64,000 nt of DNA, taken from positions 124,821-188,820 of the forward strand of contig CAMYKZ010000002.1 in NCBI GenBank assembly GCA_947259045.1. Direction: 5' to 3'. This DNA is from an uncultured Afifella sp. Its GTDB lineage: Bacteria; Pseudomonadota; Alphaproteobacteria; Rhizobiales; Afifellaceae. Below are positions 16,601-24,953 of this stretch, piece after piece; within the stretch, counting starts at the first letter, position 1; every line of letters begins with the position of its first letter. The notes under the pieces were generated by a model. It did no database searches. It worked only from the letters and a program-made list of their open reading frames with translations, and was not told the origin of the DNA. The translations under genes and the position numbers were made by a program.

Positions 16601-19045
16601 ATGAAATCCCATGCACAGGCAGTGGTGATCGGCGGCGGCGTTGTCGGCTGTTCGGTGCTCTACCATCTGACCAAGGCCGGCTGGAAGGATGTCGTACTGG
16701 TGGAGCGCGACGAGCTGACCTCCGGCTCCACCTGGCATGCCGCCGGCGGCTTCCATACGCTGAACGGCGACCCCAACGTCGCCAAGCTGCAAGATTATAC
16801 CGTTGGCCTCTACAAGGAACTGGAAGAAATATCCGGCCAGTCATGCGGCCTGCATCTGACCGGCGGAGTACAGCTTGCAGGCACGAAAGCGCGGATGGAA
16901 TGGCTGAAATCAGCCCATGCGCGCGGCCGCTATCTCGGCATGAAGACGGAAATCATCAGCGCCAGCGAAGCCAAGGCGCTGATGCCGCTGATCGACGAGA
17001 AATATTTTGAAGGCGCGCTGTGGGATGAGGTTGAAGGCCATCTCGACCCGTCCGGCACGACCCACGCTTACGCCAAATCCGCCCGCATCGGCGGCGCTGA
17101 AATATATCGCCATACCAAAGTTGAAGACCTGACCCAGCGCGAGGACGGCACCTGGGACGTGATCACCGACAAAGGCAATATCCACGCCGAGCATGTGGTC
17201 AATGCCGGCGGCCTGTGGGCGCGCGAGGTCGGCCGCATGGTCGGGCTGGAACTGCCGGTGCTGGCCATGGAACATATGTATCTCTTGACGGAAGACATGC
17301 CTGAGGTCGCCGAAATCAACGCCTCGACCGGCAAGGAGGTGATCCACGCCATCGATTTTGAGGGTGAACTGTATCTGCGCCAGGAGCGCGGCGGCATGCT
17401 GATGGGCACTTATGAGCGGGCCGGCAAACCATGGTCGCCGGACACCACGCCGTGGGATTTCGGCCACGAATTGCTGGAGCCGGATCTTGACCGCATCGCC
17501 CCGTCGCTGGAGGTCGGGTTCGAACATTTCCCGGCCTTCCAGAACGCCGGCATCAAACAGATCATCAACGGCCCGTTTACGTTCGCGCCCGACGGCAACC
17601 CGCTGATCGGGCCGGTGCAGGGCCTGCGCAATTACTGGTGCGCCTGTGCCGTCATGGCTGGCTTCAGCCAGGGCGGCGGCGTCGGCCTGGCGCTGTCGAA
17701 CTGGATGGTCAACGGCGATCCGGGTTTCGACGTCTGGGGCATGGATGTCGCCCGTTTCGGCGACTGGGCCTCGATGGCCTATACCAACGCCAAGGTGCGG
17801 GAGAATTATTCCCGCCGCTTCCAGATCCGCTTTCCGAATGAGGAACTGCCGGCGGCCCGGCCGCTGCGCACCACGCCGGTCTATGACGTCATGCTGCAGC
17901 ACGGCGCGGTCATGGGCGATAATTGGGGTCTGGAAGCGCCGCTCTGGTTTGCGCCAGAGGGCGTGGAAGACGTCTTCTCGTTCCGCCGCTCGGCGGATTT
18001 CGACCATGTCGCCGCCGAATGCAAAGCCGTGCGCGAACGCGTCGGCCTGTCGGAAACATCCGCCTTCGCCAAATATGAAGTCACCGGTGCGAACGCGGAA
18101 ACCTGGCTGTCGCACATGATGGCCAACAAGATGCCGCGCCAGGGCCGCATCGTGCTGACGCCGATGCTGAACGAAGCCGGCAAGCTGATCGGCGATTTCA
18201 CCATCGCCAAGGCCGGGCCTGAGCGGTTTTTCATATTCGGCTCCGGATCTGCGGAAAAATATCACATGCGCTGGTTCGAGCAGCATTTGCCCCCCAATGC
18301 TCAAAAGGACGGCAGCGTTGCAATCCGACCGCTCGGCCTGTCGCTTGTCGGACTGACCATCGCCGGGCCGAACGCCCGCAAGGTGCTGGCGAAACTGACC
18401 GGCGAAGATGTCTCAAACGAGACCTTCCGGTTCATGGATTTCCGCGAGATGGCCCTGGCCGACCTGCCGGTCATGGTCGGGCGGATCAGCTATACCGGCG
18501 ATCTGGGGTATGAGATCTGGCTGACGCCGGATCACCAGCGGCAGATGTTCGACGCGCTGTTGGCGGCCGGAGAGGAACACGGCATCCGCCTGTTCGGCAT
18601 CCGTGCCCTGATGTCGCTCCGCCTGGAGAAGAATTTCGGCACCTGGGCGCGCGAATTCCGGCCGCTCTACGGCCCGTTCGAGGCCGGCCTCGGCCGCTTT
18701 GTCGATCTGTCGAAAAACGCCTTTATCGGCCGCGACGGGGCGATGGCTGAAAAAGAGAACGGGGCGGAACGGGCCCTGGTTTCCATGATCGTCGAGGCAG
18801 CCGACGCCGATGTGATCGGCGACGAGCCGATCTGGCACGACGGCAAGGTGGTGGGCTGGGTCACCTCGGGCGGTTATGCCCACCATGCAGGCGTTTCGAT
18901 GGCGCAGGGTTATCTGCCGGCGGCGCTGGCGGCCAGCGTCACAAGCGGCGGGACGTTTGAAATCGAAGTACTCGGCGAGCGTTTTGCCGCGCGGGTGCAG
19001 CGCGAGCCGCTGTTCGATCCGCAGGCGTCGCGGATGCGCGGGTGA
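16601..19045 (+). CDS. Dimethylglycine/sarcosine dehydrogenase-like FAD-dependent oxidoreductase with aminomethyltransferase (GcvT) domain
   Basis: An 814-residue protein. Residues 5-45 give the FAD-binding Rossmann motif VVIGGGVVGCSVLYHL. STWHAAGG at about 44-51 is the histidyl-FAD motif of dimethylglycine and sarcosine dehydrogenases. The DAO fold runs to about 375, an FAO_M linker follows, then GcvT (about 430-705) and GcvT_C (about 715-805) domains that usually pass the formaldehyde-level carbon to tetrahydrofolate. Cytoplasmic demethylation of an N-methyl compound is likely. Placed 45 bases after the MttB-like gene, it fits a pathway of successive N-demethylations; the exact substrate is inferred, not shown. 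Confidence 0.92.
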   Translation: MKSHAQAVVIGGGVVGCSVLYHLTKAGWKDVVLVERDELTSGSTWHAAGGFHTLNGDPNVAKLQDYTVGLYKELEEISGQSCGLHLTGGVQLAGTKARMEWLKSAHARGRYLGMKTEIISASEAKALMPLIDEKYFEGALWDEVEGHLDPSGTTHAYAKSARIGGAEIYRHTKVEDLTQREDGTWDVITDKGNIHAEHVVNAGGLWAREVGRMVGLELPVLAMEHMYLLTEDMPEVAEINASTGKEVIHAIDFEGELYLRQERGGMLMGTYERAGKPWSPDTTPWDFGHELLEPDLDRIAPSLEVGFEHFPAFQNAGIKQIINGPFTFAPDGNPLIGPVQGLRNYWCACAVMAGFSQGGGVGLALSNWMVNGDPGFDVWGMDVARFGDWASMAYTNAKVRENYSRRFQIRFPNEELPAARPLRTTPVYDVMLQHGAVMGDNWGLEAPLWFAPEGVEDVFSFRRSADFDHVAAECKAVRERVGLSETSAFAKYEVTGANAETWLSHMMANKMPRQGRIVLTPMLNEAGKLIGDFTIAKAGPERFFIFGSGSAEKYHMRWFEQHLPPNAQKDGSVAIRPLGLSLVGLTIAGPNARKVLAKLTGEDVSNETFRFMDFREMALADLPVMVGRISYTGDLGYEIWLTPDHQRQMFDALLAAGEEHGIRLFGIRALMSLRLEKNFGTWAREFRPLYGPFEAGLGRFVDLSKNAFIGRDGAMAEKENGAERALVSMIVEAADADVIGDEPIWHDGKVVGWVTSGGYAHHAGVSMAQGYLPAALAASVTSGGTFEIEVLGERFAARVQREPLFDPQASRMRG

Positions 19046-19122
19046 GCGGCCAGTATAAGCCACAACAGAGTTTCAACCGGTTAAAGCTGACCCAACAGCC
19101 GATCACTCAAAATATTTTCTAC

Positions 19123-19159
19123 TATGCCAATTGGCATAATGGAAATATTCCGATATTGT
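19123..19159 (+). promoter_or_regulatory. Palindromic operator overlapping a promoter for a leaderless message
   Basis: A perfect 16-bp palindrome TATGCCAATTGGCATA (19123-19138), flanked by a second, outer inverted repeat (AATATTTTC on the left, GAAATATT on the right). Its right half contains TTGGCA (19131-19136). Seventeen bases later is TATTGT (19154-19159), and the ATG of the RNA-ligase-like gene is at 19166, where transcription would be expected to start. No ribosome site precedes that ATG, consistent with a leaderless mRNA. A dimeric ribbon-helix-helix protein such as the gene's own product would suit the palindrome. The promoter and its regulation are inference. Confidence 0.55.
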
Positions 19160-19165
19160 GTTCTC

Positions 19166-19978
19166 ATGGAAATAAAAGTCAAACGCGGACGGCCGCGCAA
19201 AGATCCTGAACGGTTAGCCCAATGGAAACCGCCTGACGGATGGGGGCGACTTGTCGTCTGGATGTCAGCCGACGAGCGCAAGGCACTAAAGAAGTTCGCT
19301 GTCGATGCTGATGTCACCGTGGCCGATCTGGTTCGAGGACTTGCCAGCGGCCTGCATCATGATGTGGTCACTGCAGAAGAACTGCTGACTCAGGTCCGGA
19401 AGGGAACAGCCGTCATAGAAAAAATTCCAACCATCTTTGAACGTGGAGAAGGCTTCAAGGTCATCGACCGGCCGCGTGCGGAATGCGAATGGGTTTTTGC
19501 CGGCGAAGGTATCCCGACGGAAAAGCTCGACGGTACCAATATCCGCGTGACGATTCGGTGTGGCGAAGTTGTGCGCATCGAAAAACGCCAGAATCCAAGC
19601 AAAATACAAAAGCGGAAAGGCATCATTGACGGATGGTACGTCGATGCCGATGAGTTCGACAAAACCGACCAGTGGATATTTGCTGCCGTTCGAGAAACCG
19701 AAACCGGAAAATGGCTCGACGGTGAGCATCCCTGCGAGGCGCTGGGCCCGCGCATTCAGGGAAATCCCCTTGGGCTGGAGCATCATATATGCGTGCCGTT
19801 CAATCTGGATATTCCGCGCTACGCGCAATTGCCGCTCACATATGAGGGCCTGGCAAACAGCCTTGCGATGCTGGAAAGCCTGTACGCTCCCGGGCAACTT
19901 GCAGAGGGCATCGTGTTCCATCATCCCGACGGGCGCCGCGCCAAAATCAAACGCAAGGATTTTCCAGCCGCCGCGTGA
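19166..19978 (+). CDS. AT-hook/ribbon-helix-helix protein fused to an RNA-ligase-like nucleotidyltransferase
   Basis: About 270 residues from ATG 19166. Residues 1-12 contain an AT-hook (KRGRPRKDP). Residues about 25-60 (LVVWMSADERKALKKFAVDA, then VTVADLVRGLASGL) look like a ribbon-helix-helix DNA-binding unit. The C-terminal 150 residues carry nucleotidyltransferase motifs: motif I EKLDGTNIRV with the lysine that would be adenylylated, EALGPRIQGNP, motif IV AEGIVFHHPDG and motif V AKIKRKDF, as in RNA ligases (DUF5565/small Rnl type). It probably seals or caps nucleic acid ends via a covalent AMP-lysine. A longer frame from 19124 starts inside the palindrome and lacks a ribosome site. The region is less GC-rich than its neighbours, which suggests acquisition. 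Confidence 0.75.
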   Translation: MEIKVKRGRPRKDPERLAQWKPPDGWGRLVVWMSADERKALKKFAVDADVTVADLVRGLASGLHHDVVTAEELLTQVRKGTAVIEKIPTIFERGEGFKVIDRPRAECEWVFAGEGIPTEKLDGTNIRVTIRCGEVVRIEKRQNPSKIQKRKGIIDGWYVDADEFDKTDQWIFAAVRETETGKWLDGEHPCEALGPRIQGNPLGLEHHICVPFNLDIPRYAQLPLTYEGLANSLAMLESLYAPGQLAEGIVFHHPDGRRAKIKRKDFPAAA

Positions 19979-20160
19979 GGCAATTGCTGCGGTACCGGAG
20001 TGGCCCGCGCCGCTTATCGATGCAGCCATTCAGGCACTTGAAGGCGCCGGGTTGATCTAGCGCAAGGTGCGCCGCCGGCGTTCATGCAAAGAGCTGAGCA
20101 AATGGAGGGTCGACGAAAGCGGGCTCGGATTGCCGCTCGGCGCTCCAAAAGGAGGTCGAA

Positions 20161-20436
20161 ATGAACGGGATGAAAACGTGGATATTCGCTCTGGTCGCTT
20201 TGATAGTAGGGGCGGCAGGCAGTTATGCCTACATGCAGCCCCGGATCGGCGGCCTCGCCGACCAGGTACAGACCCTGCAGGCGCAACTCGCTGCGGCCGA
20301 CGAAAAGGCGCAGGGTGCGACGTCGGAGATGGAAACCATAAAGGCCGGTCTTGAGGAAAAGACCAAGCTGATTGAAGAGCAGCAAGCCAGGATCATCGAA
20401 TTGGAAGCGGCGGCGCAAAACACGACGCCGCAATGA
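20161..20436 (+). CDS. Small single-pass membrane protein with periplasmic coiled coil
   Basis: A 91-residue protein. Residues 5-25 (KTWIFALVALIVGAAGSYAYM) form one transmembrane segment or uncleaved signal anchor. Residues 30-85 are a heptad-rich coiled coil (LADQVQTLQAQLAAADEKAQ and onward) dominated by Ala, Glu, Gln and Lys. A very strong ribosome site (AAAGGAGGT) sits 5 bases before the ATG. No family recognised. It follows the RNA-ligase-like gene by 182 bases, so a shared function is not implied. Confidence 0.75.
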   Translation: MNGMKTWIFALVALIVGAAGSYAYMQPRIGGLADQVQTLQAQLAAADEKAQGATSEMETIKAGLEEKTKLIEEQQARIIELEAAAQNTTPQ

Positions 20437-20453
20437 TGATCCGGTGAGATGGT

Positions 20454-20475
20454 GCTGGCAGCGCTCCCTGCCAGC
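20454..20475. terminator. Hairpin between convergent genes
   Basis: A perfect 8-bp stem GCTGGCAG/CTGCCAGC with a 6-base loop, 17 bases after the small membrane-protein stop. Only a weak T run follows (TTGTT). It may end transcription in the plus direction. Confidence 0.5.
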
Positions 20476-20573
20476 TTGTTGACGGAAATCTGAAATTGAC
20501 TGTCCGCGGGCCGGTTGCGGCTGCGGTCGGCCTTGACCTGCCGTCTGGGAACTTCGGTTCCCGGCGCCTCTTG

Positions 20574-22844
20574 TCATTCCTTTGGCTCCAGGACCACAAC
20601 GCTGAACAGTCCGGCATCGTCAAGCCAGGTCCGGCTCACCCGCCAGCCCGCCTGCGCGGCCATGCCGGCAAACTGGCCGGGCTGGTACTTGAAGGAGTTT
20701 TCCGTGTGGATCGTCTCGCCGCTTGCAAAATCGATGGTCTCGCCGAGCAAACGGACCGACTGATCGGCAAGACTGACCAGATGCATCTCGATCCGGCTGT
20801 CTGACGCATTCCAGCGCGCTTCGTGACGGAAGCCGTCCAGGTCGAAATCGGCGCCGAGTTCCCGGTTGATGCGGGTCAGCAGATTGAGGTTGAAATTACC
20901 GGTGACGCCGGACGCATCGTCATAGGCGCGAACCAGCGTTTCCTCCGCCTTGACGATATCAACGCCGACGACAAATGCCGAAACCCTCTCCAGCTTCCGC
21001 AACCGTGCCAGCAGGGCAACAGCCTCGCCGGGCTCGAAATTACCGATGGTGGAGCCTGGAAAGAACAGCAGCTTCGGGGCATCGCGGAAAGCCTCCGGCA
21101 AATTGATGTCGCCGGTAAAATCGCCAACAACCGGATGAACGTCGATCCCGGCATAGTCCGCCGCAAGCTTTGCAGCCGCATCCTCAAGATGGCTGGCGGA
21201 GATATCAACCGGCAGGTAAGCGCCAAGCGACGGCAGGGCGTCGAGCAGGATACGGGTCTTGACGCTTGAACCGCTGCCCAGTTCCACAAGCGCCGTGCCG
21301 GCCGGGGCAAACGGCGACAGTTCCGGCGCGCGCTCCCGCAGGATGCCGGTTTCGATCTGCGTCGGGTAATATTCCTCAAGACCGGTAATTGCGTCGAACA
21401 ATTGCGAGCCGCGGGCATCGTAAAGCCATTTGCTTGCAATGGTCTTCTTCTCTGCGCTGAGGCCCGCCAGGATCGAGCCGGCAAACTCCGCATCGGCCCG
21501 AACATCGGAAGACGCGGGTGTAGCGGGCATCGTCTCCGTCCTGCCCGCCGGCCGATCGTCCGCCAGTCTGAGACCAAGCATCTGCCAGCGCTGATGCGGA
21601 TAGAAGAAGGTCCGGTAACTGGCCCGCATCTGCGCCTTCGGCGTGGCGCATGAGCCGCCGCGCAGGACGAACTGATTGCACATGAATTTGCCGTTATATT
21701 CGCCGATTGCGCCTTCAGGCGGCTGAAAACCCGGATAGGGCGTGAACGGGCTCTGGGTCCATTCCCAGACATCGCCCCAGAACTGGACGCCGGATCCTGC
21801 GCCAGCCTGTGTCTGTGTCTGTGTTTGCGTCTGGGGCGGCAACGGACGGAAATTGCCGTCGTCGAGGAAGTTGCCGTCGATCGGCCGGTCGCGCGCGACA
21901 ATTTCCCATTCCGCTTCCGTTGGCAGCCGCTTGCCGGCCCAGCGCGCATAGGCGTCGGCCTCGTAATAACTGACATGCACCACCGGGGCATCGAGATTGA
22001 CCGGCTGCGGCCCGCGCAGTGAATAGCTCCACCAGGCATCATCCTGCCGCCACCAGTAGAGCGGCGCGTCCCAGTCCTCGCGCTCGCGCGTTGCCCAGCC
22101 GTCGGACAGCCAGTGGGTCTGGGTTTGATAGCCGCCAGCCTCCATGAAGGCGATCCAGTCGCGATTGGTGACCGGCCGCGAGGCCAGCCTGAACGGATGC
22201 AGAAAGACGCTGTGGCGCGGGGCTTCGCAATCATAGGCGAAGCCGCTGCCATCATGGCCGATCTGCACCAGGCCGCCGGCATGATCGATCCACGAAACCG
22301 GCCGCTCACCGGTAACCGAAACCGGCTTCGGCGCATGATAGGCCGGCAGCAGCGGATTGTGCGAAAGCGCGTGCAGCAGATCGGTCACCAGAAGCTCCTG
22401 GTGCTGCATTTCGTGGTGGCATCCAAGTTCGGCCAGCGAGGCGATTGCGTCAGCGTCAACGCATTCTTCGTCCAGAAGCTGCCGCATCGCGGCGTCGACA
22501 TGATCGCGATAGGCAAACACCTCCGCAACATCCGGCCGCGACAGGAGCCCGCGTTTTGAACGCGTATGGCGAGGGCCGGCCTGCACGTAGTAGGAGTTGA
22601 ACAGGAAGGCGAACCGGTCGTCGGGCGAGACATAGGCCGGCATATGCGGTTTCAGGATAAATTCCTCAAAGAACCATGTCGTGTGCGCCAGATGCCATTT
22701 GGCCGGGCTGGCGTCTTCCATCGACTGGAGGCCCATATCCTCAGGTGACAGGTCTTTGACCAGCGCGCGGGAGCGGGCGCGGACAGTGTCGAAAAGGCTC
22801 AGGCTGTCAGTGGCCGATGCGACAGCTTGTCGTTGAACAATCAC
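20574..22844 (-). CDS. egtBD: Bifunctional ergothioneine biosynthesis protein EgtB-EgtD fusion
   Basis: 756 residues, GTG start preceded by AAGGAGA. Residues 1-430 are EgtB, the iron-dependent sulfoxide synthase: a DinB-like domain with HLAHTTWFFEEF and the iron motif HEMQHQE (HX3HXE), then a formylglycine-enzyme-like domain (RPVTNRDWIAFMEAGGY, GKRLPTEAEWEIVARD, WGDVWEWTQSPF, RGGSCATP). Residues about 435-756 are EgtD, the SAM-dependent histidine Nalpha-trimethyltransferase: YDARGSQLFDAITGLEEYYP, LVELGSGSSVKTRILLDAL and FFPGSTIGNFEP. Together they convert histidine to hercynine and then to its sulfoxide conjugate. The two enzymes are usually separate in bacteria, and in fungal Egt1 the order is reversed. 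A CTGTGT-type repeat encodes a Gln-Thr run. Confidence 0.95.
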   Translation of the reverse strand: MIVQRQAVASATDSLSLFDTVRARSRALVKDLSPEDMGLQSMEDASPAKWHLAHTTWFFEEFILKPHMPAYVSPDDRFAFLFNSYYVQAGPRHTRSKRGLLSRPDVAEVFAYRDHVDAAMRQLLDEECVDADAIASLAELGCHHEMQHQELLVTDLLHALSHNPLLPAYHAPKPVSVTGERPVSWIDHAGGLVQIGHDGSGFAYDCEAPRHSVFLHPFRLASRPVTNRDWIAFMEAGGYQTQTHWLSDGWATREREDWDAPLYWWRQDDAWWSYSLRGPQPVNLDAPVVHVSYYEADAYARWAGKRLPTEAEWEIVARDRPIDGNFLDDGNFRPLPPQTQTQTQTQAGAGSGVQFWGDVWEWTQSPFTPYPGFQPPEGAIGEYNGKFMCNQFVLRGGSCATPKAQMRASYRTFFYPHQRWQMLGLRLADDRPAGRTETMPATPASSDVRADAEFAGSILAGLSAEKKTIASKWLYDARGSQLFDAITGLEEYYPTQIETGILRERAPELSPFAPAGTALVELGSGSSVKTRILLDALPSLGAYLPVDISASHLEDAAAKLAADYAGIDVHPVVGDFTGDINLPEAFRDAPKLLFFPGSTIGNFEPGEAVALLARLRKLERVSAFVVGVDIVKAEETLVRAYDDASGVTGNFNLNLLTRINRELGADFDLDGFRHEARWNASDSRIEMHLVSLADQSVRLLGETIDFASGETIHTENSFKYQPGQFAGMAAQAGWRVSRTWLDDAGLFSVVVLEPKE
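21807..21830 (-). repeat. Hexanucleotide repeat encoding Gln-Thr dipeptides in egtBD
   Basis: Three perfect CTGTGT units plus a TTGCGT variant, giving alternating Gln-Thr residues in a surface loop of the formylglycine-enzyme-like domain. Gain or loss of units keeps the frame, so length variation between strains is expected without loss of function. Confidence 0.8.
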
Positions 22845-23561
22845 GTGATGTCTCCTTCATGGCGACGTGGTTTGGGATTGAACCCGGCCCGGCCGGGTCG
22901 GACGAGATGATGTCAGGCAGGGCGATGCCCCGGTTTCTTGCCCCCGTTTTTTGGCAAGGATCCTCGTGCACGGGACCGAAATATGTTGCCTTGCACTTCA
23001 ACCGGCAACGGCTTGTCCGATCTCTCCTGACAAATCCGGCGCGTGCGCTATCTGCCAGGACATACAAAACCGGATCGTCGAGCACGCGCCCTGCTGTTTC
23101 CGCCGGGATATCACTGCCACATAGGCTCCTGACACGCCGATACAATGGTTTCCTGACCATGACATGACGCTGCGTGCCGGAATTGTGAATCGCGTCTCCG
23201 GCCAAAATTTGGTTTCAATGCGGCTTGTCTGTGCTCGCGGATGCGAATTGACCGACGAAGACATCAACGCCGATAGTGACTTTCATGACATCGCCGATGA
23301 ATCCGAATCTGCCGGGATCGCCGCAATGGCCCTTCAATATCGTTGCCTGGGCTGCCGTCTGACTGATATCCCGGCCGGCCGATTGCAGATGATATGTCAA
23401 GCCGTCAACTGCATCCCGTCGCGAATTGACATCAAACAGCTTTCACCGGGCCGTCCGTGTCCCACGTCGCGGCCGGAACAGGCCAATGTCGCGCCGGGGC
23501 ATCCGCGTCGCAAAACCCTGCTGCACCATGGCTTCAAAACATATCCATCGGGGAAACCGCC
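22845..23561. other. 717-base region between divergent egtBD and dddP without a convincing gene
   Basis: Open frames here on both strands lack ribosome sites, family motifs and normal residue composition. The region must hold the promoters for the divergent egtBD and dddP genes. A short palindrome (ACCCGGCC C GGCCGGGT, 22882-22898) lies near the egtBD start. I could not identify an RNA gene. Confidence 0.4.
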
Positions 23562-24953
23562 ATGAGCCTCGCCGACAGTCCTTCGCCGCTGTTCAAATCG
23601 CGCCGGCGCAAGATCGCGCCGTTTGTTCTGCCCGGCCATCCGGGCGCTGCCGCAGACGCTGATGGACTGGAAGCCTATGCCCGCGACAAGGCCGGTTTCT
23701 ACTCGCAATACCGGCTCGGTTTCGGCGAACTGGCGGAGGGCGAATGGGCGGCGGCGGGGCTCGACGCGCCCGACATGGATGCGCTGCGCTCCTACCGCAT
23801 CGAACGCGTGCGGCAGCAATTGCGCCAGCGCGATCTCGCCGGCATCCTGCTCTATGATCCGCTCAATCTGCGTTACGCCACCGACGCCACCAACATGCAG
23901 CTGTGGTGCACCCACAATGCCGTGCGTTACGCTTTCATTGCCACAGACGGGCCTGTGATCCTGTGGGACTTTCACCATTGCGAACATCTTTCCGGACATT
24001 CAAACGTGGTCGACGAAGTGCGTCACGGCATCCCGTGGTTCTATTTCGAAGCCGGGCCGCGGCTTGAGGAGTTTGCGCAAAAATGGGCGGCGGAACTGGC
24101 CGACGCCATAAAAACCTCAGGCGGTGCGAACCACCGGATCGCCGTCGACCGGATCAATCCGGAAGGACTGCATTTTCTCAGCCTGCAAGGCGTCTCGACC
24201 GTCAATGGCGAAGAGGTGATGGAACAGGCCCGTTCGATCAAATCGCCGGAAGAGATCAAGGCCATGCGGCGGTCGGTTGAAGCCTGCGAGGCGGCGATGG
24301 GTGTCATGGAGACGCAACTGAGGTCCGGCATGAGCGAAAACGATCTGTGGGCGATCCTGCATGCTGAAAATGTCCGGCGCGGCGGCGAATGGATCGAGAC
24401 CCGGCTTTTGTCATCGGGGCCGCGCACCAATCCCTGGTTTCAGGAAAGTTCGGCGCGGATCATCGAGACCGGTGACATCGTTGCCTTCGACACCGATCTG
24501 ATCGGCCCTTATGGCTATTGCTGCGACATTTCCCGCACCTGGCTTGCCGGCGACGGCAAGGCGAGTAACGAGCAGCGCGATCTCTACACGCTGGCGGTCG
24601 ACCAGATTGAAACCAATATGGCGATGCTCGGACCGGGACTGTCGTTCCGGGACCTGTCGCAGCAAGGCCGGAGCCTGCCGGCGGACTGCCTGCCGAACCG
24701 CTATTCGGTCCTGTTTCACGGCGTCGGCCTGTGCGACGAATATCCCACCGTGCCATACCCTGACGACTGGGACCATTCCGGTCATGACGGCGAGCTTCAG
24801 CCCGGCATGGTCGTCTGCGTGGAAAGTTATGTCGGACGCCATGGCGGCCATGAAGGCGTCAAGCTGGAGGATCAGGTGCTGATCACCAAGAATGGTTATG
24901 AGCAGCTTTCGACTTATCCGCTGGATCAACGGCTTTCGGGCCGGGCGGGATGA
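23562..24953 (+). CDS. dddP: Dimethylsulfoniopropionate lyase DddP (M24 peptidase fold)
   Basis: About 463 residues. ATG 23562 follows GGGGAAA; upstream ATGs in the same frame give an unstructured extension. It has the pita-bread M24 fold but with the DddP residue pattern rather than that of a proline peptidase: DPLNLRYATDATNMQLW (active-site Trp), LHAENVRRGGEWIETRLL, SGPRTNPWFQE, FDTDLIGPYG and CCDISRTW (three metal Asp), RYSVLFHGVGLCDEYP (Tyr, His, Asp), VVCVESYVG (Glu) and VKLEDQVLIT (Glu). These are the iron ligands and catalytic positions known from Roseobacter DddP. The reaction cleaves DMSP to dimethyl sulfide and acrylate. It overlaps the 3' end of the opposite PhnD-like gene by 71 bases. 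Confidence 0.88.
   Translation: MSLADSPSPLFKSRRRKIAPFVLPGHPGAAADADGLEAYARDKAGFYSQYRLGFGELAEGEWAAAGLDAPDMDALRSYRIERVRQQLRQRDLAGILLYDPLNLRYATDATNMQLWCTHNAVRYAFIATDGPVILWDFHHCEHLSGHSNVVDEVRHGIPWFYFEAGPRLEEFAQKWAAELADAIKTSGGANHRIAVDRINPEGLHFLSLQGVSTVNGEEVMEQARSIKSPEEIKAMRRSVEACEAAMGVMETQLRSGMSENDLWAILHAENVRRGGEWIETRLLSSGPRTNPWFQESSARIIETGDIVAFDTDLIGPYGYCCDISRTWLAGDGKASNEQRDLYTLAVDQIETNMAMLGPGLSFRDLSQQGRSLPADCLPNRYSVLFHGVGLCDEYPTVPYPDDWDHSGHDGELQPGMVVCVESYVGRHGGHEGVKLEDQVLITKNGYEQLSTYPLDQRLSGRAG

Noticed and set aside
23164-23565. A 133-codon plus-strand frame upstream of dddP
   Set aside because: No ribosome site, no family similarity, and its end overlaps the dddP start in another frame.
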